Shown here: in pieces, positions 42,650-51,949 of the stretch
Layout: the number at the start of each line of letters is the position of its first letter
Numbering within the stretch: position 1 is the first letter of the stretch
Assembly: GCA_015063785.1 (NCBI GenBank)
Contig: SVTM01000011.1
Span: forward strand, 1 to 63,802
Origin: Oscillospiraceae bacterium
GTDB lineage: Bacteria; Bacillota; Clostridia; Oscillospirales; CAG-382
Reading direction: 5' to 3'
DNA: 63,802 nucleotides
The notes under the pieces: model-generated
Database searches by the model: none
Told to the model about the DNA's origin: nothing
Seen by the model: only the letters and a program-made list of their open reading frames with translations
Program-made: the position numbers and the translations under genes

Positions 42650-42982
42650 TTAACGCCGAATCGGGATTTTGTCAATTTGTTTTTTCTGAAAACATTGTTT
42701 CACCTCTGCCCACTTGATGCCGTCGAGAGTTTCGTTGCTCCCGGTATATTCTACGCTCTGTCCGTAATCAATCTTTTCTTTGGTATGACCTCTGAGTCTC
42801 GGAACGGCGCGCATGTTGATGGTTTTTTCGCCTACATATCTTGTGCCGGCTGTTTTGTTGTTTGCATGGTTGTTTGTGTTCTTCTGATTTTGGGATTTTG
42901 CTACCCATAATGGTTTTTGTTTTATCGTCTTGCCAAAGTTTAATATGTATATTATCCCATAGGCTTGCCGTCGTTTACCCAT
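42650..42982 (-). pseudogene. Remnant of a bacterial SH3-domain gene
   Basis: A 110-codon frame whose middle (TRYVGEKTINMRAVPRLRG, then GQSVEYTG and WAEVKQ) matches the SH3 repeats of the protein at 44833-46791 (ATRYIGKNE..., EVIFTG, WAKV). The domain stops after the WAEVK strand without the usual GWV end. The frame begins inside the upstream WG-repeat gene and has no proper ribosome binding site or start before the SH3 part. This suggests a decayed copy of an SH3 unit rather than a working gene. Confidence 0.5.
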
Positions 42983-44811
42983 TGCCAGTATTCAGCAAGG
43001 TTTATGTTGTACCATTCGTATCCATATGGAATTTTCATCATATGAGGTTTTTTGCCGAGAAGAGTTCCGTCGTATCTGTAAAAGTAATTAAAACCCTCTT
43101 TATAAACACTTATAATTCCGTCTTTTTCAGAAGGCATAGGATAAAGCCCACTTGCACCTACATAATATGGAGTGTAAAATTCAAGAGGGATAATTTCTTC
43201 GCCATTTTTATTCACATATCCGCAATACCTCATATCCGGGTGATAAGCGTCGATTACGGGTTCATAGTAATCCGCAGTGAATACCAACGCCACCCCGCAA
43301 GGCAGAAAATCTCTTGCCCAAATGTATTTGCAAGGAATAACTATATTTCCGTTTATATCGGCATAGCCTTGAAGGCCTGTTTCGGGATCCCTTATTATAA
43401 CAAGCCCGTTGTTGTACATTCCGCAGGCATTTTCAATTACAATTCTGTTTCCATCTTTATCTATGTAATACTCTCCGCCGTTTATCATGGCAAATCCATC
43501 GGAAAAATCACAATTGGGTTCATCGGGAAACAGTGTGAAAATATTAATATAACCGTCTGCATCCTCAAGTTTCAGAACCGTTTCACCATTTTCGTTTATG
43601 TATTCAAGACAACCATCAATTTCACGGCATACCGCCGCAAGACCTTCGGAAAAATCGCTTGCTTCATCAAACTGTGCCTCTATTACAATCTCTCCATCGG
43701 TATTTAAATATCCGTATTTGCCATCCTTACTGAATTTCAAAAGATCACTGTTGTAAGGCGAATCATATATGTAATCAACGCCTTCGGGTTCTGGAATATC
43801 CGGGTAACGGCTTCCCTGCATTTCAATAATGCTTTCATCTTCAATTTCTGAATATACTTTACCGTTGGAATCAATTATTACACCCTCATCAATTTCCCAA
43901 TATCCGCTTATTTCACGGCTTTCGTCGAAGTTTATGCGGATATAACTGTAATCGTCTTCCTCGGCATTTATGACTGATTCACCATATTCCTCATAGAGTT
44001 CCTTGGGGACACCGTAAACTGCTTCTGTTCTGTATTTGCTATTGTAATTGATACTGTATACAGACCAGAATCTGAAACCGTTGGAAGCTTCTTTTAATGC
44101 CATAACCGCAGTTCCGTATTCTATAAATCCATCGCGCAATACCGAATAGCTTACCTCATATTTGTTGTCCCAACCGTAGGAAATCTTCCATACCTTTGCA
44201 GAATAGTCAGCAGTACCGCTGTCAAATGTAACTCCGGTAGAACAGTAGTATCCATCTTTATAACAGCATACAGAACCATCATCGTATTGGTAGGTATTAT
44301 CGTGATCGACTTTTCCGTTCCACACGCCTTCTATAAGCCAGTCAACAAATTTTGCATCATATTTGTAGTGGTCAAGATGAATGTCCGATATGATAAATTC
44401 ATACCAATAAGGGTTACCGGTGTGTTCATCAAATCCTGTTGGGGGAGCAATATATTTTTCGATTTTTTCTCCATATTCAGGAACGATGCGGATATCAAAT
44501 GAGCTCATATGATAAAGTTCTTCATAAATGTTTTCTACGGAAGAATCGTAATCGAAATTGCGTGTTCCGAGAATCCACTTGAATTCTTCTTCCAAAGAGT
44601 CCCTTTCCTCCCGAGAGGGTTCAACGAGTTTGTATGTTAAAGGTTCGTCAATAGGCGTGGTTTCTTCCGTCGATTCCTCAAAAGTATCAGTAGCTTCCGA
44701 CTGTTGTTCCGTTTGTTGTTCTTCAATCGGATTTTCCCTTTCGTCTTTACAGGAGGGAAAAGACAGCAAACACGCAAGTAAGGCAAATACTGCCAATATG
44801 ATTTTTTTCAT
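42952..44811 (-). CDS. Exported WG-repeat protein
   Basis: A 619-residue protein with an N-terminal signal sequence (AVFALLACLLSFPSC); the Cys after FPS could be a lipidation site, though the lipobox is imperfect. A low-complexity Glu/Thr/Gln-rich linker follows. The second half (about residues 360-590) contains WG-type beta repeats: YGYLNTDGEIVIEAQFDEA, YIDKDGNRIVIE, QGYADINGNIVIPCKY, CGYVNKNGEEIIPLEFY. WG repeats are thought to bind partners. AAGAAGGG precedes the ATG at 44811. It starts 21 bases after the SH3/M23 gene, so the two form an operon. Confidence 0.75.
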   Translation of the reverse strand: MKKIILAVFALLACLLSFPSCKDERENPIEEQQTEQQSEATDTFEESTEETTPIDEPLTYKLVEPSREERDSLEEEFKWILGTRNFDYDSSVENIYEELYHMSSFDIRIVPEYGEKIEKYIAPPTGFDEHTGNPYWYEFIISDIHLDHYKYDAKFVDWLIEGVWNGKVDHDNTYQYDDGSVCCYKDGYYCSTGVTFDSGTADYSAKVWKISYGWDNKYEVSYSVLRDGFIEYGTAVMALKEASNGFRFWSVYSINYNSKYRTEAVYGVPKELYEEYGESVINAEEDDYSYIRINFDESREISGYWEIDEGVIIDSNGKVYSEIEDESIIEMQGSRYPDIPEPEGVDYIYDSPYNSDLLKFSKDGKYGYLNTDGEIVIEAQFDEASDFSEGLAAVCREIDGCLEYINENGETVLKLEDADGYINIFTLFPDEPNCDFSDGFAMINGGEYYIDKDGNRIVIENACGMYNNGLVIIRDPETGLQGYADINGNIVIPCKYIWARDFLPCGVALVFTADYYEPVIDAYHPDMRYCGYVNKNGEEIIPLEFYTPYYVGASGLYPMPSEKDGIISVYKEGFNYFYRYDGTLLGKKPHMMKIPYGYEWYNINLAEYWQWVNDGKPMG

Positions 44812-44832
44812 AAACAAATCCCTTCTTTGCAT

Positions 44833-46791
44833 TTAATGATAGTCGTGGTAGGCCATATTATATTCAAATTGTACATCAAAATCAAAAAATTCCAACGGGT
44901 CAAAAAAATGTTTTTTACTGTCGTTGCTGAAACTTTTATCGTTTTTATCTACAAATTTGTAAACTCTGAAATCCAGATGAACATCAAACGCTCTTGGATT
45001 ATAATTTCCCCAACCGCCGGATTTGCCTAATTGAGTACCCGCGTGAAGCGTTTGTCCTTTTATTACATCAACGCTGTCCATATGTAAATATTCCAAATAG
45101 TATGTGTCACCGTTGATTTTGGTTTCCACGGTTACTCTGTGCATATCTGCGCCTTTGTTTTCAGGTGCTTCCTTATATGTATATGCAACTTTGCCACCTA
45201 AAACAGAATATACAGAAGTGCCGAGAGGGGCTTGAAAATCAATTGCGCCAAGATGGCCTGACTCGTAATTTGATCCTGCATGTGAATGTAAACCATAAAA
45301 CCCTTGATTTATGCGGTCAATAGGCACAGGTAAGCAATATGGCCCTGTGTATTTCACATTAGTTAATTTAGTGTTTTTGTACCATTCTGAAATGGCATTT
45401 TTATTATTGGCTTGCTCAGGTTTCTGCTCGTCATTCTTTATCCAATTTGGAATATTCTGATTAAGATAATAAGTTCTGTTTTGAACATCATTTTCTTGTT
45501 TTTTCACAAGCAAATTTCTTGGTGCATTGGCATCAAAAAAATCGTGTGCATATTCTGATTTGAAGTAATTTGACTTAACCCAGCCTATTTTGCCGTTATA
45601 CTTCACCTTTGTCCATTTAAACCCATCTGCCTCTTTCTCTTCACCAAGATACATAACATCATCTCCAAGTGCTACTGTATCTATAATTTTAGATTTAATG
45701 GTTGCATTTTCATGGAAACGTATTTTGTTTTCTGTTGCATATCCCACCACATCAATTTTGGGAGCTGTTGCTTTTTCAACTTTCAATCCATTAGCTCTAA
45801 CCCAACCAGTTTTACCTTTATAAATCACCTTTGCCCATTCGAAGCGGTTACCCTTCTTTTTTTCGCCCGTAAAGATAACTTCGTCGCCCCAATGGCCTGC
45901 CATAATAATATTCGACTTCATATTAGGCGATTCATACAAAAATATTTCGTTTTTGCCAATGTATCGTGTTGCTCCACTATCTTTTTGGGATTCAGGAGTG
46001 GCTTGAGTGGCAATTTTGTCTTTCTCGAATGATTTTTGCATGTTTGAACCGTCAAGAACATACGGACTTTCCAAATTAAGATAATCTGCCGCAACCCAAC
46101 CTGTTTTGTCGCCGTATTTTATCTCTGCCCATTCATGATTGCCTATTTTGCCTGTTTTATTTCCGGTGAACTCAACCTCAGTGCCCTTACTTAACTTTCC
46201 GATTATTTGTTTACTCGTTCCGGGTTCGCTTCGCAAGTTCAATCCAAGATCTGCGTTGACATATCCTTTATTGCTTGTCTGTGTTTTTGCTGTCTTAGCG
46301 ACATCCGGCAAGGGCTGCTCGGTTGCTTCTGTGTATGCAAGTTTTCTTGCCATATCTGCCGCTTTGTATTTTCCGGCTTCGGCTGCGGCATAATAGGTGG
46401 CAAGTCCTCCTCTTAGGTTTGGAAGCTTAGGGAACAAAGCTTTGTTGTATGGATTGGCGGAGTTTTTTGCGATCACATCATCGGCAAGAGTCAGATTTTT
46501 TTCGACTGCCTTATCGTCTATTCCGTCAAACAAGCCTTTGTATCTGTTGTCGGGATATAGTTCCCGCAAGGCGGAATTAAGCTTGCTTTTGGCAAGCGAG
46601 CCTAAGCCAAAGAGTGAATCTTCGGAATAGTTATTCTTCCGAAGCGGTGGTGTTGGTGCTTTTGTTTGATTTTTTGTTGTCAGCAAACCTGACTCACCTT
46701 TATCGTAAGCCGTGTAGCTTCCTCTTGTTTGCGAACCGAGCTTTTCATACTCGGTTACCTTTTTTCTTGTTTTGTTGTAGTTCTCGTACAT
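44833..46791 (-). CDS. Multi-SH3 protein with M23-like peptidase domain
   Basis: A 652-residue protein without a signal peptide. The N-terminal 180 residues are charged and helical. Four bacterial SH3 domains follow, each with the WxxVxYxGKxGWV pattern (e.g. WAEIKYGDKTGWVAADYL, WAKVIYKGKTGWVRANGL). The C-terminal 160 residues resemble M23 (LytM-like) peptidases that cut cell-wall cross-links: GHLGAIDFQAPLGTSVYSVLGGKV, YLEYLHM and VHLDFRV. The metal site is atypical: HxxxxD instead of HxxxD, and HLD where HLH is usual. A start at GTG 46830 is also possible. Its promoter carries a LexA-like box, so it may respond to DNA damage. Confidence 0.7.
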   Translation of the reverse strand: MYENYNKTRKKVTEYEKLGSQTRGSYTAYDKGESGLLTTKNQTKAPTPPLRKNNYSEDSLFGLGSLAKSKLNSALRELYPDNRYKGLFDGIDDKAVEKNLTLADDVIAKNSANPYNKALFPKLPNLRGGLATYYAAAEAGKYKAADMARKLAYTEATEQPLPDVAKTAKTQTSNKGYVNADLGLNLRSEPGTSKQIIGKLSKGTEVEFTGNKTGKIGNHEWAEIKYGDKTGWVAADYLNLESPYVLDGSNMQKSFEKDKIATQATPESQKDSGATRYIGKNEIFLYESPNMKSNIIMAGHWGDEVIFTGEKKKGNRFEWAKVIYKGKTGWVRANGLKVEKATAPKIDVVGYATENKIRFHENATIKSKIIDTVALGDDVMYLGEEKEADGFKWTKVKYNGKIGWVKSNYFKSEYAHDFFDANAPRNLLVKKQENDVQNRTYYLNQNIPNWIKNDEQKPEQANNKNAISEWYKNTKLTNVKYTGPYCLPVPIDRINQGFYGLHSHAGSNYESGHLGAIDFQAPLGTSVYSVLGGKVAYTYKEAPENKGADMHRVTVETKINGDTYYLEYLHMDSVDVIKGQTLHAGTQLGKSGGWGNYNPRAFDVHLDFRVYKFVDKNDKSFSNDSKKHFFDPLEFFDFDVQFEYNMAYHDYH

Positions 46792-46869
46792 TTTTTCCTT
46801 TCTTGAATTCTTTTCAGTTCCGGATATCACTTACTCCTTGTCGCGACTCTTTTAAATACCCGTAACTGT

Positions 46870-46898
46870 ATTATATCAAACAAATGTTCGTTTGTCAA
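46870..46898 (-). promoter_or_regulatory. Consensus promoter with embedded LexA-like (SOS) box
   Basis: Minus strand TTGACA (46893-46898), 17-base spacer, TATAAT (46870-46875). The spacer contains CGAACATTTGTTTG (46877-46890), close to the Gram-positive LexA box CGAAC-N4-GTTCG. A repressor bound there would block RNA polymerase. Confidence 0.6.
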
Positions 46899-46928
46899 GT
46901 GCTTTCTTAATTTCTTTTTAAGAAAATA

Positions 46929-46957
46929 TCATATATTCTCTTTCTTCCCCATAGAAT
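46929..46957 (+). promoter_or_regulatory. Possible sigma-E promoter of spoIVA
   Basis: TCATATAT (46929-46936) and CATAGAAT (46950-46957), 13 bases apart, similar to sigma-E boxes (about TCATATT and CATACAAT). Bacillus spoIVA is known to be sigma-E controlled. Confidence 0.45.
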
Positions 46958-47000
46958 TGTACAAAGCATATCGGTAAATTTTATAAAGGAGAAAGATTAT

Positions 47001-48479
47001 ATGGCTGAATACGGCATTTACAATGATATTGCCGAAAGATGTGGCGGCGACGTTTATATCGGAGTTGTGGGACCCGTCAGAACGGGCAAATCCACTTTTA
47101 TCAAGCGTTTTATGGAGACCGTCGTGCTTCCGAACATGGAAAACGCATCGGCAAGAGAACGGGCAAAGGACGAAATGCCCCAAAGCGCCCAGGGCAAAAC
47201 CGTGATGACCACCGAGCCGAAATTTGTACCCGACGAGGCGGTGAATATTTCTGTTGACGGGGCGGCTTCGATGAGCGTGAAGATGATAGATTGTGTGGGA
47301 TATATCGTCCCCGGGGCGATCGGACACGTGGAGGACGGAAAACCGCGTATGGTCATGACTCCGTGGTCGGACGAGGAGATGCCCTTTGAACGTGCTGCCG
47401 AGATAGGCACGCAAAAGGTCATAAACGAACATTCGACCATCGGTTGTCTTGTCACCACTGACGGCACCATCGGCGAGCTTCCACGCGAGAGCTATGTCGA
47501 TACCGAAAAACGGGTGGTAAAAGAGCTGCAGGCAATAAATAAACCCTTTGTTATCATTCTGAATTCCGCCCATCCCGAATCAGAACAGGCCATAATGCTT
47601 GCTCTTTCGATGGAGGAAGAATACGGCGTCCACGTGGCGTTGGTAAATTGCCTTGAGCTTGATGCCGAAGACATAAGGAACATCCTTGCCCTTGTGCTTC
47701 TTGAATTTCCCATCCGAGAGATCGAGGTTACAATGCCTGCCTGGGTCGACAAGCTTTGTGATGACCACAAGCTGAAAAAGTGCATTTTTGAAAGCATTGT
47801 TGCGCGCTCAGAAAAGGTTTCCACCGTCGGCGAGGCTAAGGATGCCTTTTCTCAGGAGATCGAAAACGATTTTGGGTTTTTTACAGATATAAAAAAGATT
47901 GACCTTGCCACGGGAAAATTTGAGCTTGCCGTGGAGGTACCCGAGCAACTATTTTACAACATTCTTGGCGAAGAAACGGGCTTCGAGATTGACGGCAAGG
48001 AATCACTTGTGGGAATTTTGGGCGAGCTTTCGACGGTAAAGCGCGATTACGACAAACTGTCGTCGGCTCTGCGTCAGGTGGAGGAAACGGGATATGGCAT
48101 TGTAACACCCTCCATTGATGAGTTGAAGCTCGAAGAGCCTGAGATAGTAAAACAACCTGGCGGTTATGGTGTTCGTCTGCGTGCATCTGCGCCGTCGATA
48201 CACATGATACGCGCCGATATCAAGACCGAGGTCAGCCCCATTGTCGGCAGCGAAAAGCAGTCGGACGAGATGGTTAAATTCCTGTTGAAAGAATTTGAGG
48301 AAGATCCGAAAAAGATCTGGGAATCAAATATGTTCGGAAAAACTCTGCACGAGCTTATAAACGAAGGCTTAAACGCAAAGCTTGCCCATATGCCGTACGA
48401 TGCGCGCATGAAGCTTGCCGATACCTTGCAAAAGATAATAAACGACGGCTCTAACGGACTTATCTGTATTATACTTTAA
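47001..48479 (+). CDS. spoIVA: Stage IV sporulation protein A (coat morphogenetic ATPase)
   Basis: A 492-residue ATPase that polymerises on the forespore surface as the base layer of the spore coat. The N-terminal GTPase-like domain has Walker A GPVRTGKST (about 24-32) and DCVGY (about 95-99); the middle and C-terminal domains end in NGLICIIL, the conserved family tail. Length equals the Bacillus protein. AAGGAG precedes the ATG by 9 bases. A sigma-E-like promoter lies upstream. It proves the source organism belongs to a spore-forming lineage. Confidence 0.97.
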   Translation: MAEYGIYNDIAERCGGDVYIGVVGPVRTGKSTFIKRFMETVVLPNMENASARERAKDEMPQSAQGKTVMTTEPKFVPDEAVNISVDGAASMSVKMIDCVGYIVPGAIGHVEDGKPRMVMTPWSDEEMPFERAAEIGTQKVINEHSTIGCLVTTDGTIGELPRESYVDTEKRVVKELQAINKPFVIILNSAHPESEQAIMLALSMEEEYGVHVALVNCLELDAEDIRNILALVLLEFPIREIEVTMPAWVDKLCDDHKLKKCIFESIVARSEKVSTVGEAKDAFSQEIENDFGFFTDIKKIDLATGKFELAVEVPEQLFYNILGEETGFEIDGKESLVGILGELSTVKRDYDKLSSALRQVEETGYGIVTPSIDELKLEEPEIVKQPGGYGVRLRASAPSIHMIRADIKTEVSPIVGSEKQSDEMVKFLLKEFEEDPKKIWESNMFGKTLHELINEGLNAKLAHMPYDARMKLADTLQKIINDGSNGLICIIL

Positions 48480-48486
48480 AAAAATA

Positions 48487-48523
48487 AAACCGAAAGCTCC
48501 GTGACGGGCGCTTTCGGTTTTGT
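48487..48523. terminator. Terminator between convergent genes
   Basis: Stem AACCGAAAGC / GCTTTCGGTT with a loop of about 13 bases, T-rich on both outer sides. Confidence 0.7.
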
Positions 48524-48527
48524 TTTT

Positions 48528-50210
48528 TTATCCTTTCCAGCAAGGGTTGAAGCAGGATATGTCAGTGTTATCAATCGAAAGAGTTCTGTAATAAGTGACA
48601 AGATCACCTACTTTTAGATTTTCGTTGTTTATGGATATCAGCGTGTTATACTCCGGAAGATTAGAAACCAGATGATTTGTGTTAAACGAATGAAATCTTT
48701 TTGCGCCAAGGCTCTTCATTTTTTCAACGTAGGCGTTGTATTCTTCAACAGAACTGTTGTTGGCCCATGGAAGGATATGATATACATGAACTCCGTAGCT
48801 TTCAAGATCAAGGTATTCTTTAACGTGCGAAAAGGCAAGATCCGGATTTGTACCGAAGTTTCTTTTCACGATCTCGGTGTTGCGGCTTTTTTCTGTGTAT
48901 TTATCCATGTCTATCGTTCCGTCCTCTGCAAGACATCCGCTAAGATCTTCGTATGTTTCCATGTCGGATTGGCAAACAGAATTTATCAACCCTTCGGATG
49001 CCCAGGTCTTGACGTCAAGACCGAGATGCTTGGCTGTTGATAGTCCATAATCGGCGAGAACGTTGATTTTCGTTTCTTTACCAAGGCTGTTCCTCAGCTC
49101 TCGCATAAATTCGGTCATAAATTCGCACCACACCCCGTGAAGCCTTTCGTCGGTTATGGGGATAATCCGCGGATCGATATTGGGATAAAGCTCTTTGAAT
49201 CTGTCGATGACAGGCTGCTCAAAGCCGATATGCATTCCTCTTATGAATATAAGGCTTACGCCGTCAAATCCGTAACTTGCATCTTTTTTAATGCGTTCGA
49301 TCATGTATTTTCGCGTTTCGGGGTAGGCATACGAACACACTTTTATTGTTTTTCCGTCTCTGCTTTTGCAGTACAGTTGCGCGTTGTCGGCAAAAAAGTT
49401 TTTGTTGTAATAATAGGGGGCGAATGAGGATATAAAATTCCCCGCACTCATTCTTTGCGCCGCGTAAATATTCATCCCCAGCTTGTGCCCGTATTCTATT
49501 TGCATTTTATACAGCTTTTCGGGATCGAATATTTTCCCGGGCCATTCAGATGGCCAAATGCTCTTCAATGGGAAATTGATGTTTTTGTCAAAAATGTCCC
49601 CGTGCACGAAGGTTTCCACCTGACATATGTCTATATTTGAATTTTTTATAGCGTGTAGCTTTATAAGCGTTTCTTCTTCTGTTTTGAACAATTCTTCAAC
49701 AAAAGGATCAACGTCAAAATGTGCCATAACACATCTGTTGGGATCGGAAGTGTAGTTTTTGATTTCGTCATCTTGCATTTTTTCGCATCTTATCCATACA
49801 AGATTAGAGATCTGTTTTCGATTGTTTTCGGGTTTTTTCAGAATGATCTGCTGGTTTGTAAGGTTGGCGCTTTTCCAGTAAAACTCCTGCATGTATTCGT
49901 ACGACGCCCATTGTCGTGGGTTGCCTTTTTTCGGAGTTCTCATTCCCGAAAAACACAAATCATCGGTCAGCTTCAGGTGTGTGTAATTATCCTCGCCGAC
50001 GTCTACCATGCAACAATATATACGGTGCCAGCCTTCAAGAGCAATATTCAGTACAACTTCTTCCGGGCAACCGTTTTCCGAGCTCATAAGAAGACGTCCG
50101 TTTCCGAGCTTTGTTTCATATTGTATGCATGTCCATTGGAAATTTGATGTTTTTTCCGAAATTGCATTTTTGTTAACGGCGATTGCCGGCAAATCAAAAA
50201 ACACAGGCAT
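48528..50210 (-). CDS. Putative TIM-barrel glycoside hydrolase-like protein, family uncertain
   Basis: A 560-residue protein without a signal peptide. The first 150 residues look like a beta-sandwich (LNIALEGWHRIYCCMVDVG); the rest suggests a TIM barrel of the family-10-like/DUF187 type: MAHFDVDPFVEELF, MQIEYGHKLGMNIYAAQRM, YGFDGVSLIFIRGMHIG, EFMRELRNSLGKETKINVLADYG and SYGVHVYHILPWANN. No catalytic pair can be named with confidence. The ATG at 50210 is favoured because AAAGGAG lies 9 bases before it. It is transcribed alone from a clear promoter. Confidence 0.55.
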   Translation of the reverse strand: MPVFFDLPAIAVNKNAISEKTSNFQWTCIQYETKLGNGRLLMSSENGCPEEVVLNIALEGWHRIYCCMVDVGEDNYTHLKLTDDLCFSGMRTPKKGNPRQWASYEYMQEFYWKSANLTNQQIILKKPENNRKQISNLVWIRCEKMQDDEIKNYTSDPNRCVMAHFDVDPFVEELFKTEEETLIKLHAIKNSNIDICQVETFVHGDIFDKNINFPLKSIWPSEWPGKIFDPEKLYKMQIEYGHKLGMNIYAAQRMSAGNFISSFAPYYYNKNFFADNAQLYCKSRDGKTIKVCSYAYPETRKYMIERIKKDASYGFDGVSLIFIRGMHIGFEQPVIDRFKELYPNIDPRIIPITDERLHGVWCEFMTEFMRELRNSLGKETKINVLADYGLSTAKHLGLDVKTWASEGLINSVCQSDMETYEDLSGCLAEDGTIDMDKYTEKSRNTEIVKRNFGTNPDLAFSHVKEYLDLESYGVHVYHILPWANNSSVEEYNAYVEKMKSLGAKRFHSFNTNHLVSNLPEYNTLISINNENLKVGDLVTYYRTLSIDNTDISCFNPCWKG

Positions 50211-50248
50211 TTTGTACACGCTCCTTTGAATAAACTGTATTTACTGTT

Positions 50249-50276
50249 ATTGTACCATGCTTTTTTAAAAAGTCAA
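50249..50276 (-). promoter_or_regulatory. Promoter of the 48528-50210 gene
   Basis: Minus strand TTGACT (50271-50276), 16-base spacer, TACAAT (50249-50254). Confidence 0.6.
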
Positions 50277-50290
50277 TATTACGTAAAAAA

Positions 50291-50318
50291 ACGTGTTATG
50301 GAATTTACCATAACACGT
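50291..50318 (-). terminator. Terminator of trpB
   Basis: Stem ACGTGTTATGG / CCATAACACGT, loop AATTTA, with T6 on the minus strand after the stem. It begins 7 bases beyond the stop at 50325. Confidence 0.8.
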
Positions 50319-50324
50319 TTTTTA

Positions 50325-51566
50325 TTATTTCTCGTATTTCTTTGTAAACTGTTCGCCGCAGCCGTACTTTTCGTAAACGAAGTCGATGTCCTTGTCACCT
50401 CTACCCGAAAGACAGCCGAGGATAGATCCCGACTTGTGCTCTTTTGCATAGCGGATGGCGTATGCAACGGCGTGTGCACTTTCAACAGCAGGAATGATGC
50501 CTTCGTAGCGCGAAAGCAGGAAGAATGCCTCCATTGCTTCTTCGTCCGACACTGTTTCGTAATGAACTCTGCCGCAATCGCGAAGATGAGCGTGTTCGGG
50601 GCCTACACCGGGATAGTCAAGGCCGCTGGCTATCGAATAAACGGGGAGGGGCTCGCCGTTTTCGTCCTGGAGAAGATAGCTGTCAAAGCCGTGGAGTCTT
50701 CCCTTTGTGCCATACTGCATGGTTGCCGCATGATCGCCCACATTGTGTCCACGTCCGAGAGGCTCGATGCCGTAGATCTCAACGGGATCTGCAAGGAAGG
50801 GAGTGAACATACCCAGAGAGTTCGAACCTCCGCCAACGCAAGCGCAGATGGCATCGGGCATGATGCCTGTCATTTCAATAAACTGATCTCTTGCTTCATA
50901 TCCGATGACTGACTGGAAATCTCTTACCATCTTGGGGAAGGGATGCGGGCCGAGAGCCGAGCCGATGCAGTAGATGGCGTTGTCGTATTCGTTAAGATAT
51001 GCTTCAAATGCGGCGTCCACCGCTTCTTTAAGTGTCTTGAGCCCGTGGGTGACGGGAACAACGTTTGCGCCCAGCATCTTCATGCGGATAACGTTGGGAT
51101 GCTGCTTTTCAATGTCAACTTCGCCCATATAAACGTCACATTCCATGCCGAAATATGCCGCAGCAGTGGCAATGGCAACACCGTGCTGACCTGCACCTGT
51201 TTCGGCAATCAGCTTCTTCTTGCCCATGTATTTTGCCAACAGACCTTCGCCCATGCAGTGGTTGAGTTTGTGGGCACCTGTGTGGTTAAGGTCTTCGCGC
51301 TTAAGATAGATCTGGCAGTTACCGAAAAGCTTCGAGAGTCTTTCACAGTGGTATACAGGCGTGGGTCTGCCCTGGAACTCTTTTCTTATTCTGCGAAGCT
51401 CGTTGATAAACTGTGCCGAATGGCAGATAGCTTCGTATGCGTCGTCTGCTTCCTTGAAGGCAGGAACGAGCTCGGGAGGAAGATATGCGCCTCCGTGCTC
51501 TCCGAAATAACCGTCTGCAGACGGATACTCTTTAAGATAATTGTCAAAATCCTTGTACTTGTTCAT
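50325..51566 (-). CDS. trpB: Tryptophan synthase beta subunit, stand-alone
   Basis: A 413-residue PLP enzyme joining indole and serine to give tryptophan. PLP lysine Lys100 in [10 protein letters not shown], catalytic Glu in AETGAGQHG, phosphate loop GGGSNS (245-250), and the N-terminal [10 protein letters not shown]. It is of the TrpB1 type, but LNHCMG replaces the usual INNALG. No trpA or other trp gene is adjacent, so it may use free indole or an alpha subunit encoded elsewhere. AAGGAG precedes the ATG. It is controlled by a T-box leader. Confidence 0.93.
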   Translation of the reverse strand: MNKYKDFDNYLKEYPSADGYFGEHGGAYLPPELVPAFKEADDAYEAICHSAQFINELRRIRKEFQGRPTPVYHCERLSKLFGNCQIYLKREDLNHTGAHKLNHCMGEGLLAKYMGKKKLIAETGAGQHGVAIATAAAYFGMECDVYMGEVDIEKQHPNVIRMKMLGANVVPVTHGLKTLKEAVDAAFEAYLNEYDNAIYCIGSALGPHPFPKMVRDFQSVIGYEARDQFIEMTGIMPDAICACVGGGSNSLGMFTPFLADPVEIYGIEPLGRGHNVGDHAATMQYGTKGRLHGFDSYLLQDENGEPLPVYSIASGLDYPGVGPEHAHLRDCGRVHYETVSDEEAMEAFFLLSRYEGIIPAVESAHAVAYAIRYAKEHKSGSILGCLSGRGDKDIDFVYEKYGCGEQFTKKYEK

Positions 51567-51613
51567 TTTTCATTTCTCCTTTTTGTTCTTAAAATTTCAC
51601 TAAATTTTACAAC

Positions 51614-51871
51614 AAAAAACCCTTGATCTGCAAAACGCAAATCAAGGGCGAAATAATCCGCTGTGCCACCTTGTTTCAAGTGTAAAAACACTCCTTTGCG
51701 AGATACCAACATATCTCCGACTACTAACGCAAGTCCCACGTCAGCGCATTTAACGCCGCCCTCGACAGCCCATATTACTCAGGGGTCCTGCGGAACTCAC
51801 ACCATAATCCGCTCGCTTGAAAGACCTTTTCTGCTTTTTTTCTGTCTCACCGGTTTGTTGTAATATTTAAT
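51614..51871 (-). ncRNA. T-box leader of trpB
   Basis: The minus-strand leader of about 255 bases has the T-box sequence AAGGTGGCACAGCGGA (51657-51672), followed by a terminator stem CCCTTGATTTGC / GCAGATCAAGGG and T6 (51614-51648). Upstream lies a long stem I region with TGG triplets, consistent with a tryptophan specifier (not placed exactly). Uncharged tRNA-Trp should stabilise the antiterminator and switch trpB on. Confidence 0.9.
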
Positions 51872-51878
51872 TGAACAG

Positions 51879-51907
51879 ATTATAGCACACAAAATCGGAA
51901 AAGTCAA
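51879..51907 (-). promoter_or_regulatory. Promoter of the T-box/trpB transcript
   Basis: Minus strand TTGACT (51902-51907), 17-base spacer ending TGC, TATAAT (51879-51884). Confidence 0.75.
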
Positions 51908-51949
51908 TAATTTTCAAAATATTTTTTGCACCCCACCGCAAAAGCCGCA

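Noticed and set aside
44833..46898. Prophage
   Set aside because: The SOS-like box and wall-hydrolase-like gene suggested one, but no integrase, holin, capsid or portal gene is present within the window.
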